Below, in pieces: positions 33,831 to 46,488 of a stretch of 64,000 nt of DNA. The notes beneath the pieces were generated by a model, which searched no databases, was not told where the DNA came from, and saw only the letters and a program-made list of their open reading frames with translations. Numbering within the stretch: position 1 is the first letter of the stretch; every line of letters begins with the position of its first letter. The stretch is from NCBI GenBank assembly GCA_907163375.1, contig CAJQUW010006823.1, positions 186,001 to 250,000 on the forward strand, in the 5' to 3' direction. Source of the DNA: Prostheceraeus crozeri. Its lineage: Eukaryota; Platyhelminthes; Polycladida; Euryleptidae. The position numbers were made by a program, and so were the translations under genes.

Positions 33831-34239
33831 AAGAGTTACAAACAACCTCTCTATCTATGCCTCATAGATTTATGAAAGGCATTTGATAATATGATAAGAT
33901 TATCATAGATCATAGACTTGATAAGATACCTTGATGTTTCTTTGTATCTTTCTTTAAATACTCTGTAAAAGCCTTTGTCGTATGTCATTGTTGCTACCGT
34001 TGTATTTCTGTCATTGTTGTATCTTCATTGTCGCTTGGAGTAGACAATCTAGTGCACTGAAGTCTACCGTCAATTGAATGACATCATCGCATGTCGTCAT
34101 GAATCAAATCACCAAATAACCTCTTTCAGGGAAGCGATCACTGAAGAATTAGACGAGTGAAAGTTGCATTTGAACTATTGAAGAAAATGAAAATCTCAGC
34201 TGAGTCAAACCTTTTTCTATTTGCTTTCAGCATTCACAT

Positions 34240-34468
34240 TACATGTTTACTTTATTTTTTGAGTCAATTTTTTTTATTTACTCCACTCCCAAAAACTTAC
34301 CAAACTATCCTACCGTGTCCAGGAAATCCAATTGTCTCATCATTTGCTAGTGCAACAAAAAGTCTTAGTTTCTGCGTTGATTCCCATATCAAACCCTTAG
34401 CACAGAAGGTGAATTCATATGTCAACGACACTATGGACTTCATGCAAAATGTTGCGAAGAATTGGTGA
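34240..34468 (+). pseudogene. Penelope-like element reverse transcriptase fragment
   Basis: The plus-strand frame includes PLPKTYQTILPCPGNPIVSS, then a short link, SLSFCVDSHIKPLAQKVNSY and VNDTMDFMQNV before a stop. In Penelope-like reverse transcriptases this is the conserved run LPK-x-HK ... PGRPIVSS ... FVD-x-x-IKP-x-x-x-x-x-PSYVKDT-x-DF. Only this short part of the fingers and palm is recognisable. Flanking sequence does not continue the match. Confidence 0.7.
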
Positions 34469-34617
34469 CTCGTTGACATTAAGATAGTGAATTATACAAC
34501 AAAATAATGCAGCGAAACTTTACAAACCTGTCGATAAAAGTGACTAACAATTTTGCTGCTATATGTAAAGGCGTTTATACTCATGCTGTGATAAAGAAGC
34601 CTTGCTCTCATTTGCAG

Positions 34618-34861
34618 GTTTAAGTAGCACCTGTATAGGCAATGTGGCGCATTCTGTTTCTACTCAGACAGCTGTTAAAATTGAAGAACGACATTGCTCC
34701 ATTGTTGAGTCTTTCAGTACTAGCTGCTCTAATAATTGTGAAAAGTTGCCCAAAATTTTTGCAGCCCCAAATTTCACAAGGCAGAATCGTGTTAGGACAG
34801 TGGAAATGCAGTGCACTATACACAATTGCTTACTATTCTCAATAACGGTCTTTCTGTTATA
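34618..34861 (+). other. open stretch after an acceptor, possible terminal exon
   Basis: The acceptor ctctcatttgcag ends at 34617. The frame runs 80 codons to a TAA. The product is rich in Ser, Thr and Cys (CIGNVAHSVSTQTAVKIEER, FSTSCSNNCEKL) and ends in a hydrophobic stretch (CLLFSITVFLL), which could be a membrane end. No family recognised. It may be chance. Confidence 0.25.
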
Positions 34862-37789
34862 AGAGACAATTTTAATGGGTTCTGTGAAACCACTAGATAG
34901 AAGAGTGAATTTAGTGTATAGATGTTTTTGTAGTATTAAGTCAACTCAAGAATTTCAGAATGTTACCGGTAATAGTAATGATTTTCAATTTTTTCAATGC
35001 ATGTATTTGATCGTTTGGCATTGTGTGCCAACCACAGTCATGGCAACATAATTCAACATTTGTTTAGCTTATATAAATTAGTTTCCAAATCCACTTCGAG
35101 AAAATTCCTTTGAATAAATTACAACAAAGTATGTTTTGTACAAGAATAATAATTGCTTTAATTTGGGAATGTTTAAAGCACATTAGAACTTGCTGTATCT
35201 AAAGGTTTTGTTGTTTTCAGTAGTGCAATGTCTAGCTAGCTAGCTAAAAGAAAGACATGCATATGGGTGGCAATTGTAGTTCATTATTGGATGACTTTGC
35301 TTTGCATCGGTTGGCCTTGAAGTCGATTTCAGACTAAACCATGGTTGTTTTCATGAAAAATTTACAATTGTGCAAAAATGTTTGACATTTCGACTTTGGC
35401 TTTCCGATGATTCCCCAGGGCAGGGATTCTTCTGAGCATAAAATTCGCTAATTTCCTTCAGTCATAGCTGAATTTGAAATCTTCCTTATATCATTTCCTT
35501 TAGAACATTGTTTGTTGGGTAATCTAACGGAACAAGCAAATTTTTAATTAGATGCAAGACATCTGTCTGTTACATGTTCAATGATAATTTTACTGAGTTT
35601 CTTACTATCTAAACCTTCCTTTAGACAGTAGGAGATGATGCATTCTCTTGAAAGAGAACATGTGAACTTAAACTGGACACAGTGAGACCATCTGCGTAGA
35701 TCTTTTAATGCGATTAGTAAATTATCTCGATTATTCATGCGATTATCTCGAATACCTTCACTACATGGAATAATTTATATAAAATATGAACCTCAGGAGT
35801 TAGAATGAATGATTGGATTTCAATACAACCACAACCAGTAGGGCCTACTGCTTGAGCACTTGACAATGGGCGGTAGAGCATTGTCTGAAGTTAACTGCCT
35901 GCGATCAATTTTGATTGACGTTGTACGCTGCTAACGCTGTCCAGCCGTTTTTAATTACACCGTCGACGGCCACGGCAGGTTCCAACCCAGATACATTGTA
36001 TACCGGTATATTATAGAATTTTCTAATAATGTATTCCCAATTTATTCTACATTTACCTAGATTTTGAAAAATGCTTTGAATATATTTCGCTATCGATCAG
36101 CAGATTTCCTTTGTTAAAAAATTGCCGGTTCTTTTGCAATACATGCATTTTCCACGGATTTAAGCAAGTAATCGAGCCTTCCGAAATCTTGACACGGCAC
36201 AAACTTGTGGGTAAATTTCTGTGCATGGATGATATTTCTGAAACTGATAGCCCAAAAGCAGGTGTTTCAATGAGAATAGAATATTTTGGAAATCGAAAAA
36301 TTTACCACAGATTAAACTTTGGTTATCGTTTTCGATAACAAATGTGCACATTAAGCATCTTCTTTTGGCTGTCATATTTTGTTGAAAAGCTGAGGTCTAT
36401 TCCTCACACTATTCTGATTTCTATAGTAGCATACTGCAGAATTAGCTGACCACAAAGCTAATCAAATCTATGATGTGGCCCGCTATTAGAAAAGTTCGCC
36501 CACCTTTGAGCTAGGTGGTTCGCATGCAGCATACAAAGCTTGCAAGATACATGTATGTACATTTGAGACAATTGCCTACTTTGTCCATGACTCTGCCTCC
36601 AACAAAATCTGCTTCATGAGTGGATAACAGTTTCTCTGCTTGAATTACATGTACATGTATGTCCTCTCCTAGAACTGCATGTATATGTATTAACTTTGCG
36701 ATTCCCAATTCATATAGGCAGAGGTAGAAGCAACTCAGCGCATCACCTTGGCCTCCTGACAACAATAAAGGCGTATTGATATATAGAGCGAACCGATCTC
36801 TACAAATGTGCACTTAGAATATAGTGCTACTAATATTTATTAAACCTTACATTTACGATCATAGAGGTCAATCTTTTTGCAAATTCTAGTTTTCAACAAA
36901 TATGTAGTCATTTCTTAATATTTGTTTACTGCAATGCATTTATATCTTAACCTGGGATATATAAAGGATATATATCCCTGATCTTAACTTCCACTTCATT
37001 TACTGTTACGTTTTTAATTTAGCTCTTTTCCTGACAACGATTTTTCAACTGCACAAATCAAGAAAAGCAACTGCACATTTGAATTCAGAACTGCACAAAT
37101 TGTGTTAAGTTGCACGTTAAAAACCCTGAACTTAACTCCTCTTGTAATTCGTTTCATGTTGACAATAATAAAGCAAAAATCGCTACGAACTTGTTTTTGG
37201 GAAGTCAATGTTTTCTGATAAAAGTTCAGACTAGTTAGATTATTGTCTATGTAATTGCTAGTCAGGTAATAAGGAATCTTGGAATTTTTCACATCTGCAG
37301 TAAACAATTATTCAGATTAAAAGTATATTTTAAATTTTTTAAAAAAAGAAGATCGAGGATATAAAGCGGTCAAACAAATGGAAAATTTGTTGAGGAGACA
37401 CACATTTGTATTGTTGAAGTTCGGCTTGAAGAATCGTCATTCAGCCAAGCAATTGTCAATCTTGTGTCATCTTCGCTAAGTTAAAGTCTGTGTCAGCTAC
37501 TACGTGTATGTGCGGGTCCGTCAGCTCCAGTTTGAGCGTGCAAAATGTTGAGAGCTGTAAAACGCATTCAAGCCAGTCATTACTGATGAACCACGTCTCG
37601 TTGCTTCTGACGTTTTCTGGACTGCTCACATCATATTTGGTTTAGTTGTATTTTTAACGCTTATCTGTCCTTCTATATATTATATAGTCAACCCACCCAT
37701 TCAATTGATATCCAAATGTAGCATCGCAGTACTGACCACAACACTGGATAAGATTTGTGAGAAATAGGTTAGGACAGACGTGTTTTATT
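34862..37789. other. non-coding, no gene seen
   Basis: About 2.9 kb without a supported frame. It contains a small GCTAGCTAGCTAGC run near 35234 and ACATGTA/ATGTATG-rich sequence at 36540-36690, neither interpretable. Confidence 0.4.
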
Positions 37790-37950
37790 GTAAGATCGAC
37801 CACCGAAGGCGCTGGACGCCGAAGATTTGTCGTGTACTAATTTAATTTCAATACATCGACGACCGTAACCTTTGGGGAGTTTTTCCTGCACTTCTTTGTT
37901 GAAAATCATTATGGTCTCCCGTCGTCTGGTCAATTTCGTTTGCCTTCAGT
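37790..37950 (+). repeat. repeat R4, copy A
   Basis: Shares an ordered set of words with 39985-40125: GGACGCCGAAG, then GGGAGTTTTT-C-TGC, then ATGGTCTCCCGTCGTCTGGTC (ATGATCTCTCATCGTTTGGTC in the other copy), then CAATTTCGT. Similarity is moderate with gaps. The 5' part of copy B forms a long hairpin. Here a weak version (CACCGAAGGCGCTGG / GGACGCCGAAG) remains. Confidence 0.5.
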
Positions 37951-38274
37951 CATCGTTGAATTTTTCTAGGATCATCAATGCCACTCAATGTTTAGTTAAA
38001 AAAAGATATCAAGTTGAGTTATGACTTAATAAATTTAGTGGTTCCCATGCTCAGAGGAAATCACCGCGCCCAGGGGAAGCAGTGAGAAGGTAAAAAAATC
38101 CGGAATACCAAATTTTGTACAATTGTAATTTTTTTCTTAAAAAACCCTGATCTCAATGACAAGTTTAATACGGTAAATGTACATCATAACATGCGTAATC
38201 TGCTCATCCCTTTCTACTAGTAGTAGGAATACCTGCAACGAGAGAACTGACAGGTAAATAAGGAGCAGAATTTT

Positions 38275-38300
38275 AAACTTGGGTTTCAAAACCCAAGTTT
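38275..38300. repeat. 26-bp palindrome, AAACTTGGGTTT arms
   Basis: AAACTTGGGTTT, CA, AAACCCAAGTTT is a perfect 12-bp inverted repeat. More CTTGGGT and ACCCAAG words follow to about 38380 (GGGCTTGGGTC, GACCCAAGTT, ATTGGGTCAAA). It may be the centre or the sub-terminal part of a small transposon. No outer borders were found. Confidence 0.6.
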
Positions 38301-39175
38301 TTTTACCCTGGGCTTGGGTCTTGGGTTTTTGACCCAAGTTTGTGGAACAAATTGGGTCAAATCTAACCCAACGTTTTTGACCAATCTTGTATGGACAGAT
38401 AAGCATAGTGTTAAACTTCACTTTATGATTGTTATCCTATTTCTGATATTATGCCTGTATGACCCTACTCAATAGAAATTATATAAGCGTGTAAAAATCA
38501 TGCCTTAGCATAAGTTTTACAGCTAGAATGATATCAAGTAAGATAGCAGTTAAACTGTGGTTGAGTGATATCATGAGAAAGCGATTCCTAGTGCTGGAAT
38601 ATCTTACAAGCAAAGCAAAATATACCGCACATGTAAAGTGAATTCAGATAAAGGGGATTTCAGCATCTGCCTGAATTTGCGTTATTCAAGTGCAGATTTT
38701 ACGTAGAGCAGCTTGAGTTGGCTTTGACATCTGTAAATTTATTGTGAACTATTTCGAAAATAAAAAATGCATAAAATTTGGCTTCCTATTTCTTTTGGGT
38801 TATTACCTTTTCAAGTAAAAACTAGAAATTAAAATATCAGAATACAATTAATTATCTCACTCGGTTAATTGTCTCACTTATTAGAAGCCCAAATATTACC
38901 CAATGCAATTAAAAATGCACAGACTTTTTAAAATGGCATTTCTTCAAGTAAAGTCGAATGCACTAAAAGCAATCTTTCGAAGCTAAATAGATTTTGCTAT
39001 TTGACATCAAATTCTGTAAATTCAATATTTGAAGGATCCAAACTATAAACTTTTATGATGGGATATTTTACAGTATGTATCATACTTGGGACGAAGTGTA
39101 CACTGCCATTTGTCTTCTTTTTCTTAATGTTTTTCTGTTTATGTATGCTTCGGTTCGTTTTGCTGCCTTCTACAG

Positions 39176-39459
39176 GGACTAACTTGAATACGTCTGGGAA
39201 TGAATTACCTCAGTCGACCACGCTGAGAAGAACACTTGGCCTTTGTTCTCTAAAGAATCTAATCAAAAGATCTGCTCAAGTGAGGTGCCCGTTATGCAAA
39301 CAAATTTGTTTGAACTTTCACTTTACAAGTCGTGACAATATTTACACATATCACTTCAATAGTTGGCTTTCTGATCAAGATGATCTGGAAATCTCCCGCA
39401 TGCAGGGGGATGGTTGGATTTTCCGAGCCGCACACAGGAGGAACTTAGTCATGACTTGA
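39176..39459 (+). other. possible terminal exon, unassigned
   Basis: The acceptor cttctacag ends at 39175. The frame continues 94 codons to TGA and includes QVRCPLCKQICLNFHF, which has a C-x2-C and further Cys/His, and HFNSWLSDQDDLEISRMQGD. An AATAAA lies 295 bp after the stop (39754-39759). I recognise no family. It could be the last exon of a host gene whose earlier exons are not visible. Confidence 0.3.
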
Positions 39460-39908
39460 ATACCTGATCATTCGCAGTCAAAGGGTTAATGTACAGCCCA
39501 TGACTGCAGTTTCATAGTTTCATTATTGATATTTGCACATATTTATATTAATGGCACATTTCTGACACATTCATGGAACATTAATGAACGGATATTCATG
39601 ATTCCGATGCCTTCGTGGCAAGAATTTCTGATGAAGCATTCACATGTGCTGTTTCAAGGTATTCTATATTCCTACAATCCTGTGAACGTTTGTCTCTGTC
39701 TGAGTTCGATGCTCCATATACAGTAATTTCTTGACATACAAACACAAATTAGAAATAAACATGGAAGTTGCCATATTTGTAATATTTTACCTGACAAGAC
39801 GAAGTGTATTTACTTGAATTGTAAATGTGACTTCTGGTTAACAATGATAGCAAGTACAAAGATGCTTTGATAAAGCAAGATAAAAAGTAACTCCCCATGG
39901 TCGAAATT

Positions 39909-40125
39909 CAGTACAAAGCAGACAGTAGGCCTACTTCATCGTCCCGCGCCTTCTATGGTCGATCCAGTTCTACCGAGCAATGAAAGCGCGGGACGCCGAA
40001 GTACTGTCTGCTTTGTGCTGACTGAACGTAATAGACTTTCGATCGTAAAACCAAGGGAGTTTTTTCTTGCTCTTGTATTGTTTTTTTTATCAATTTGAAT
40101 ATGATCTCTCATCGTTTGGTCAAGT
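39909..40125 (+). repeat. repeat R4, copy B, with long hairpin
   Basis: CAGTACAAAGCAGACAGTA ... GTCCCGCGC (39909-39949) pairs with GCGCGGGAC ... TACTGTCTGCTTTGTGCTG (39986-40020), about 30 paired bases with a small bulge and a 36-nt loop. The right part then follows repeat R4. The hairpin is far longer than a microRNA precursor needs and may mark a foldback element. Confidence 0.6.
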
Positions 40126-41695
40126 ACGTGAAGGATGCTTTGGACACTAGACAGACCGAAGCTCCATGTGAATACTAAGCAGCTGATTCCGAAACACTCA
40201 ATCAGGGAAAAAGTTATGATATTCTAAACATTTCTCAAAAGCACTAACAGTACATAAATAATAACAAACTATTAGATGTAGGACAAATTATTTGCGAAAT
40301 TATTAATCTCTCTTTCTGTCTCTCGTCAGTTGATATCTTACGCATCTTATTTTTAGCCTCATTTATGGATAAATTTAATTTCCAACATTCCATCTTACTC
40401 ACCACCTGTTATGTCATCATAAAAGTTTTCTTCTACGCTCCTTTGTTCTCTTGTACTAAAAGCTTGATGATTTTTGACGTGCTGCAAAGCGTTCTTATGA
40501 AGTCGCCTAAAAGCAAAGTACGGAAAGTAGCTACAATGGAATGCAGTCGATATATCATCCCTCAATCAAGCAGAGTTTCACAAAGAATTTTGAAAACAAT
40601 TGCTTTGAACTTCTTGTTATTACTTTTCTGCCCACCTTTAAATAGTGCATTTTTTATGAGACTTCCAAGCTTTGGCGACCGGTCATTCCCTGCGCAGTCT
40701 CAAGTGGGTGTAACTCTCTCTCTTGATATTCACTGTACATCAGTGATATAAGATGCTATAGTCTTAACTCAAGACATTCTTATTATCAAAATGCACCCTT
40801 GATTAACGTGAACATTCTACATGTAGTATACTTCATTGTACTTCCGATTCTGCAAAGTGACCTTGAAATCTTTACTGATTTCAATGAAACATAATTCTTT
40901 TGAAATTAAAAGCTAGAAAAGTACTCTTGATGTGTATTACAACCAGCCCTCGAATTTCCATACTTTTAGTCTGATATCAACTGACAGCAAAAGAATCAGA
41001 GAAGAATCTGACATGAGGTTACAACAAATGAGGTCTGACTGTGATTATAACAAAAAATGACGCGAAATGAAATTTTAAATAGTTTTACTAAAATTGCAGC
41101 CGAACACAGGCACCTTATGTTGCTTACAAACGAATATTAAATTCCTGTGCTTACGATATTTGGACATAGCATCTGCAGCCATCAAATTAACTGGATGGTA
41201 TTTGTGATCAAGAATGCAAATGCTCTTCATTTCTGATTTTGATAATATGTGCAAATGTCTGACGTGCAACTTCCTTACTGTGCTATTCTCCAACGTGTCT
41301 GTTATGTGAAGAGTTACCTCTAAAACTCACCGTTGGACATTGTTTCCTGCCGCAATTTTCAATATCTGTCATTGGACGTCGGAATTCTTTTTAATCGGGT
41401 GGATCGATGTGTCTTCTTTGATCGACAGCGTTACATGTCCATTAAAATATTTTTACAATAAAATAGCAAAAGTCAGATAATATAGGATTACCTATGTCTT
41501 CTGTAAATGAAATATTTCGTATGAATCTCTCATGAAATCCTATTCCCTCAGCAACTTATGGGCAATTACATGTGAATACATTGTTCATGCTTACTGAGAC
41601 ATCAGCATGTGCAGGGGAGGTGCTGTGGACTCGCAGGTTGGGAATTCGCTACATATATTTTCGGCCCTATTTCGAAGCATCCAGCATCGTTTTCA
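40126..41695. other. non-coding, no gene seen
   Basis: A 128-codon frame at 40365-40751 has no recognisable domain and sits in low-complexity AT-rich sequence. I do not call it a gene. Confidence 0.35.
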
Positions 41696-42418
41696 GGGGC
41701 TATCAAAAATTGATTGCAATCAATGTTTGGGGTTTTAATTGCAGCAGGTAGCAATCAATTTATTATCATCACCGTTTGAATAGACTAATTTTTTATTTTG
41801 AATTTTTCACTCTTCTATTTCACTTTAGTGAAGGCTACATGGGCCTACATACTTTACAAGTCGCATGACAGCCAATTATCAGTTTGGATAGTGGCTTAAG
41901 TCGACCCATAACATTGAATAAATGTAACTGTATTCTGAATTGTATGTGAATATTGATGAATTTTAAAACAAATTTAAGCTCATGCAACATAATTATAGTG
42001 ATAATCAATTACCTACTACAATAAATGAATGAATAATCACATGTGTCCGCAATATAAATACATAGTGGAATTTCAAAAGTTATTGCAATGCAGAGATACT
42101 AAATGCGTTGTGCACCAAGTAGTTCCTGACTTGAATCCAGAGAACGATCAGTTTGTGAATAAGAAATATTTCTTAGGTATATATAGGTCACCGAAAGTAT
42201 ATATCTTTCCCAAGATTATGAGCGGTGATGGTCCTGCAGGCAACACTACGTCACAAATCAATCAATCAACTAATTGCAATGATTGAGTAACGAAATTGCA
42301 ATTATTCGATGGCACCGATACATAAGCTGCAATTATCCGACGGTCCCAATCAATTGATTGTAATTGTTTGATAGCGACAATCAATTAATTGCAATACAAT
42401 TATCTTCTTGATAACCCC
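41696..42418. mobile_element. possible small inverted-repeat element rich in CAATTAATTG words
   Basis: The left end GGGGCTATCAAAAATTG and the right end, inverted, GGGGTTATCAAGAAGATAATTG are similar. Both sub-terminal zones are dense in ATTGCAAT, CAATTATTCGATGG and CAATCAATTGATTG words. No target duplication is clear and no gene is inside. Tentative. Confidence 0.4.
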
Positions 42419-42774
42419 GGGTCATTTTATAGACCATCTATTGTCAACTGATGCAAATGCAACATAGAAATCAGTGCTTACATGATAACAGATTTATTTC
42501 CTCTTTTGGGGGAAAGAGCTTCGATGTGCATGAAGTCTTATTTCTTGCGAAATTGTAGAGTTTTATCTACTACTAAGCTGTCTGTTTTAACATGTCTTAT
42601 TAATCCTCTTAGTGAATTCAAGCAGCCCAAGTCGACGTCATGTTATCGAAATAATTTGTTAATAATTCGGCTATGGCAGTGAGACACTCTTTTGAATGCC
42701 GCATATTCAATCATTGTCTTGTTGTCTCCCCATCGAGAAAGGTTTCAACCGTCTGCTGCTGTCAAACAATAGTT

Positions 42775-42935
42775 GGAATTTTTGTTGGTGAAATTGTAAC
42801 TCGGTTTTCTGAATAATTGGGAATCACAACCAGAAAGCTTTACATCCAGTAGATTAAATATGGTCAAATTGAATGTAATTGTTTATCAGGAACGGTCGGG
42901 GTAAATTCAAGCAATTGCTTCATAAAATAAAACTT
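42775..42935 (-). pseudogene. Penelope-like element reverse transcriptase fragment (thumb region)
   Basis: The minus strand reads FMKQLLEFTPTVPDKQLHS in one frame and then, after a shift, NLTIFNLLDVKLSGCDSQLF RKP in another. This matches the Penelope-like pattern FT-x-E ... I-x-FLDV-x-I ... L-x-T-x-x-YRKPT. At least one frameshift, and the match fades on both sides, so it is an old fragment. Confidence 0.65.
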
Positions 42936-44647
42936 GCTTGTGCTTGTAGAGCAGCGTATTATCTATTGCGATATTTTGAAGAAAAGTAAGAATTATTAAA
43001 TTTTTGGATTCGGTATTCACAAAATATATTATCGACCGCTCCTGAACATTTGCTTTTGATGCGACTTTTTAATATAATAGGCCTATAGCCAGCATGTAAA
43101 CTAAAGTTCGTCCGCAAGGATCGGCTTTGTAGAGTGGTAGCATTAAAAAAGAGGAAAAGTACATGCGTGTATATGCATGCATGTATTAGATACATGTATA
43201 TCAGAGAATTGCAATTTCTATTGAATTACTCTGGAGTTCATCAGAGTACGCATCATCTTCGGATTGAAGTAGTTCGTTCTTAAATTGTTCAAGTCTAAAC
43301 ATTTTTCAAATCTGACCGACGCAAACTGGCATTTTGCAATGCCGTTAGTAAGTCAGTCATGTGACTGAGATTTGATGCTTATTAGACAAGATCGAGTCTG
43401 ATTGATTCGTTTTTCTTGAAAAGTAGTAGGCCAAGCACGATCGGATACGATCTGGTTGACGAGTCAGATCTTCACATCTCTCATTATTGCGATTCAAAAA
43501 GCAAGCATGTGCTTACATGTTTCGAATTATGAATATGAGCGAATATAAACAGAAGCAATAAATAGATCAAAGGTGACTATGTATGAGCACATGAATTCTC
43601 ATGTACCTTGGTTCTGAGCAGGGGCGCATCTTGAGTGAATAGTGAAATATGGTAATTTACTATTCAAACATAATTAATAACCGCATTCAAATGGCTACTA
43701 TCTTTAAAGAAGACGGTCGCTACCGGGCCCTGACCTTAAAATCGACGAAAATGAAAACTCCTCCGAGCCGAAAATTCTGCCCGGTTCCCAATGTGATCAT
43801 AATACTCTTGCGAGATAGAAATAGGTTTGTTAAAAAACGTTCAAAGTATCTACATTTTCTTCTATTCAACTGGATTCAAAATTAAAAAAATTAAACAGTC
43901 TTCTTTTATGCATCAAATGTTGCACACAGATGTCGAAAGTCGTACGCAGATGTTGGAATAGACATTGTACAAATGGCTCTTCTTTCTTCCGATATTAACC
44001 ATACATTCGTACCAAATCAGCAGCTGGAAGAAAAATCATTTGTCACAACATTTTAGGTCATTCAAAATTCAAGTACGATTATGTTCAATTATAGAATTGT
44101 GCATGTGAGGTAATAAGAGACCAATCCCAAGCTGTAGTGTGTAGCGCTGCTCACAACAAATAGCCCTTTTAGGGTAGTGTTTACATTTTAGTACAGTCAA
44201 TCTATAAGGCAAAAGCAATCTACTAAACTGAAAATGATAAGTGCCAGTAATTAAATCAAAATTTATCGTCCGTGAATTCTATTATGTCAATTAATTAGGC
44301 ACAAAGTAATCTACATGTAACTCTATTAATGTAAAATCCTATCCGTAGTCTTATAAGGCTTCAGTAGGTAAGGGACTAATGCAAGTACATGCGATATAGT
44401 AAGGACTTAACTTAATTGGAATTACATACGAATAATGAAAAATTGCCACTTGAACGTTCCTCGACTACAAATTCTACTGCTTTACTTACTGCTGCTATGT
44501 AGATCGTTTTCGTTTCACTTCTCCCTTTTCTATAGGTTATAATTCTAGTCTTCCTCTTCTCACTTAATTGAGGCGCAATGTAATGTTCTGTACTCATGAA
44601 CACAATCATCGTTCGGTGTCGCATGAAGTGCACAAAATAAAAAAGCC
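42936..44647. other. non-coding, no gene seen
   Basis: No supported feature. Confidence 0.4.
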
Positions 44648-44865
44648 TTATTTATAATCGGAGGCACACCTCCATGTGGCCGAGAATATTTATCCCACTC
44701 TACTTCTTTTTGTGTATGTCTTGACTATACAGCACATATAATTCTAATTCCTTTTTGCCGATCAGAAGTAAGACTGCAGAATGTACATTTTTAAAGCCTT
44801 TTGGTCTTAGCTCTTCCGGACGCATAGAGCGAACTATAGCAACTGCGTCCAGGCGACCACAGAGA
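44648..44865 (-). mobile_element. tRNA-derived SINE, copy A (diverged)
   Basis: Aligns with 56185-56395. Shared words on the plus strand are ATCGGAGGCAC, CTCCATGTGGCCGAG, TTATCCCACTCT, TTCTTTTTGTG, GCAGAATGTAC, TTTTAAAGCCTTTTGGTCTTA and GGACGCATAGAGCGAAC. The tRNA-like head lies at the right, so the SINE points to the minus strand. In this copy the A-box and B-box are eroded. Confidence 0.65.
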
Positions 44866-46099
44866 ATCGATTATACAATTTAATACCTCTGAGTTTTTAC
44901 GAAGTCGAAAGGATATTTTCCATGATGTTCAGACCTTTCTTCACTCTACTTTCTTTCGACTTGAATGCAGTGTGTGCAAACCAACCAGGATTAATCGCAG
45001 AAATGTCGCTGGTGACTCAAAGAGAATGTGAGTGAATCTCGCTTGAATATTGCATGAAGGTGAGTGGCCGTGCTCTGTTGCGGTACAAAGAGCGTGTAAA
45101 AGTCGATGAAGACCACTTCGGATGTTTCAGAACTTAGCATTTTTTATGTTATGCTCATTTTTATTTTTACAGCGCCACATGCAGCCTGAAAGGACAATTT
45201 GAAAGTATAGTAAGTCCCTAATCTTATTGGATTCGGCTACTTTCTGAATACCCAAGTATTTCAGGTGACTTAATAAATGGGGAGACGCCGCAGCAGAGAA
45301 ATGTTTTGCAACCGATGTAACAGACAGGATGAAGCTGCAGCATAGGATAGCATGTAACATAGTTCAAACCGAGAAACAGAGACAAAAAATTCTGTGTATT
45401 ATTAAGCTTCTTTACGATTGCGTAAGGCATTATGTCAAGACTGATAGCAGTGGTGGACTTTCAAAAATGTTGTCGTTCAACATACCAAATTACATGTACA
45501 GCACTGATCGGCACCAGTCTTCACACTTTTATGGTGGAACTCTTGCCAAGTAAGGATCAGTTTCCTCTACAGAAAATGTTCGGACTATTGAAAATCAGTG
45601 CAAGCTTCCGTTAGACAGCATTCGTATTCGTCTTGTTTTTCAGCCAATATAATAAACTGCTGCATGAAATGAATTTATGAATTTATATGAATATATAAAT
45701 GAAATGAATTTATATCATTTTGAGACAACGTTATAGGTTTTGAGGGCGGATTAGGTATGTATGTAACTTCTTTTTCATTAGTAGGCCCATGAGTAGGCCT
45801 AGTATCTATGGTCAGAAGCCCCTTCAGTCATATTTAAGACACCATGCACCTTTCAGTACAAATTCTTCATTCTTTCCTCTTACGTCATCCTTCCTCTTCC
45901 AAAATTCATAAGACAGGCATAACCACTTAACTCCATAGACTTTTTAAGTATTTTGGAAAATGCAATTTCTGTTAGACTTACCATGTTTAGCGTGGCCGAA
46001 AGAAGAACCGGCATCAAACCGCGATCTGAAACCTGCATCAATATCGATCCTCCGTCTGAAACATTTAAAATATAATCATTAAAATATCACTGTATAAAT
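44866..46099. other. non-coding, no gene seen
   Basis: Short frames near 45130-45614 occur on both strands but none is recognisable. An ATGAATTTATATGAATATAT-rich run lies at 45665-45720. Confidence 0.35.
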
Positions 46100-46488
46100 G
46101 TTTGGGTAAATCCAATTTATTCCACAACATTTGACGAAAATGTGTCTTTGATTTGTAAAATCCATATTTCTGAACCGATTTCAATAGTTTTTTTTAATCG
46201 AACCGTAAAGATCTCATCTATTATGGCATGGTTTTTAAAAAGTCACAAAGCCAAGATCTTCTTCACAAGTTGCCGTTTTTTGCAGAAAAAAGACCAAAAA
46301 TGCATGTCCAAAGTTGCAGTACTCTCACTTCAACACGGATTTTCGATTAGATACATTCAAATACACCCACTAATATTTATATCATCTGAAAGAAGAAGAT
46401 CAGCTCTTTAAGACAGTCTAATTTTAAATATTATAATCAATATTAATCATTGAATTTTCACTGGGTTTCCATTGTCCAATGAAAAAAA

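Noticed and set aside
36511-36813. 100-codon minus-strand frame
   Set aside because: It runs through ACATGTA/ATGTATG-rich low-complexity sequence and has no domain-like features or splice context.
40365-40751. 128-codon plus-strand frame
   Set aside because: Composition follows the local AT-rich sequence (Leu/Phe/Ile/Ser), with no motif, no homologue that I recall and no supporting signals.
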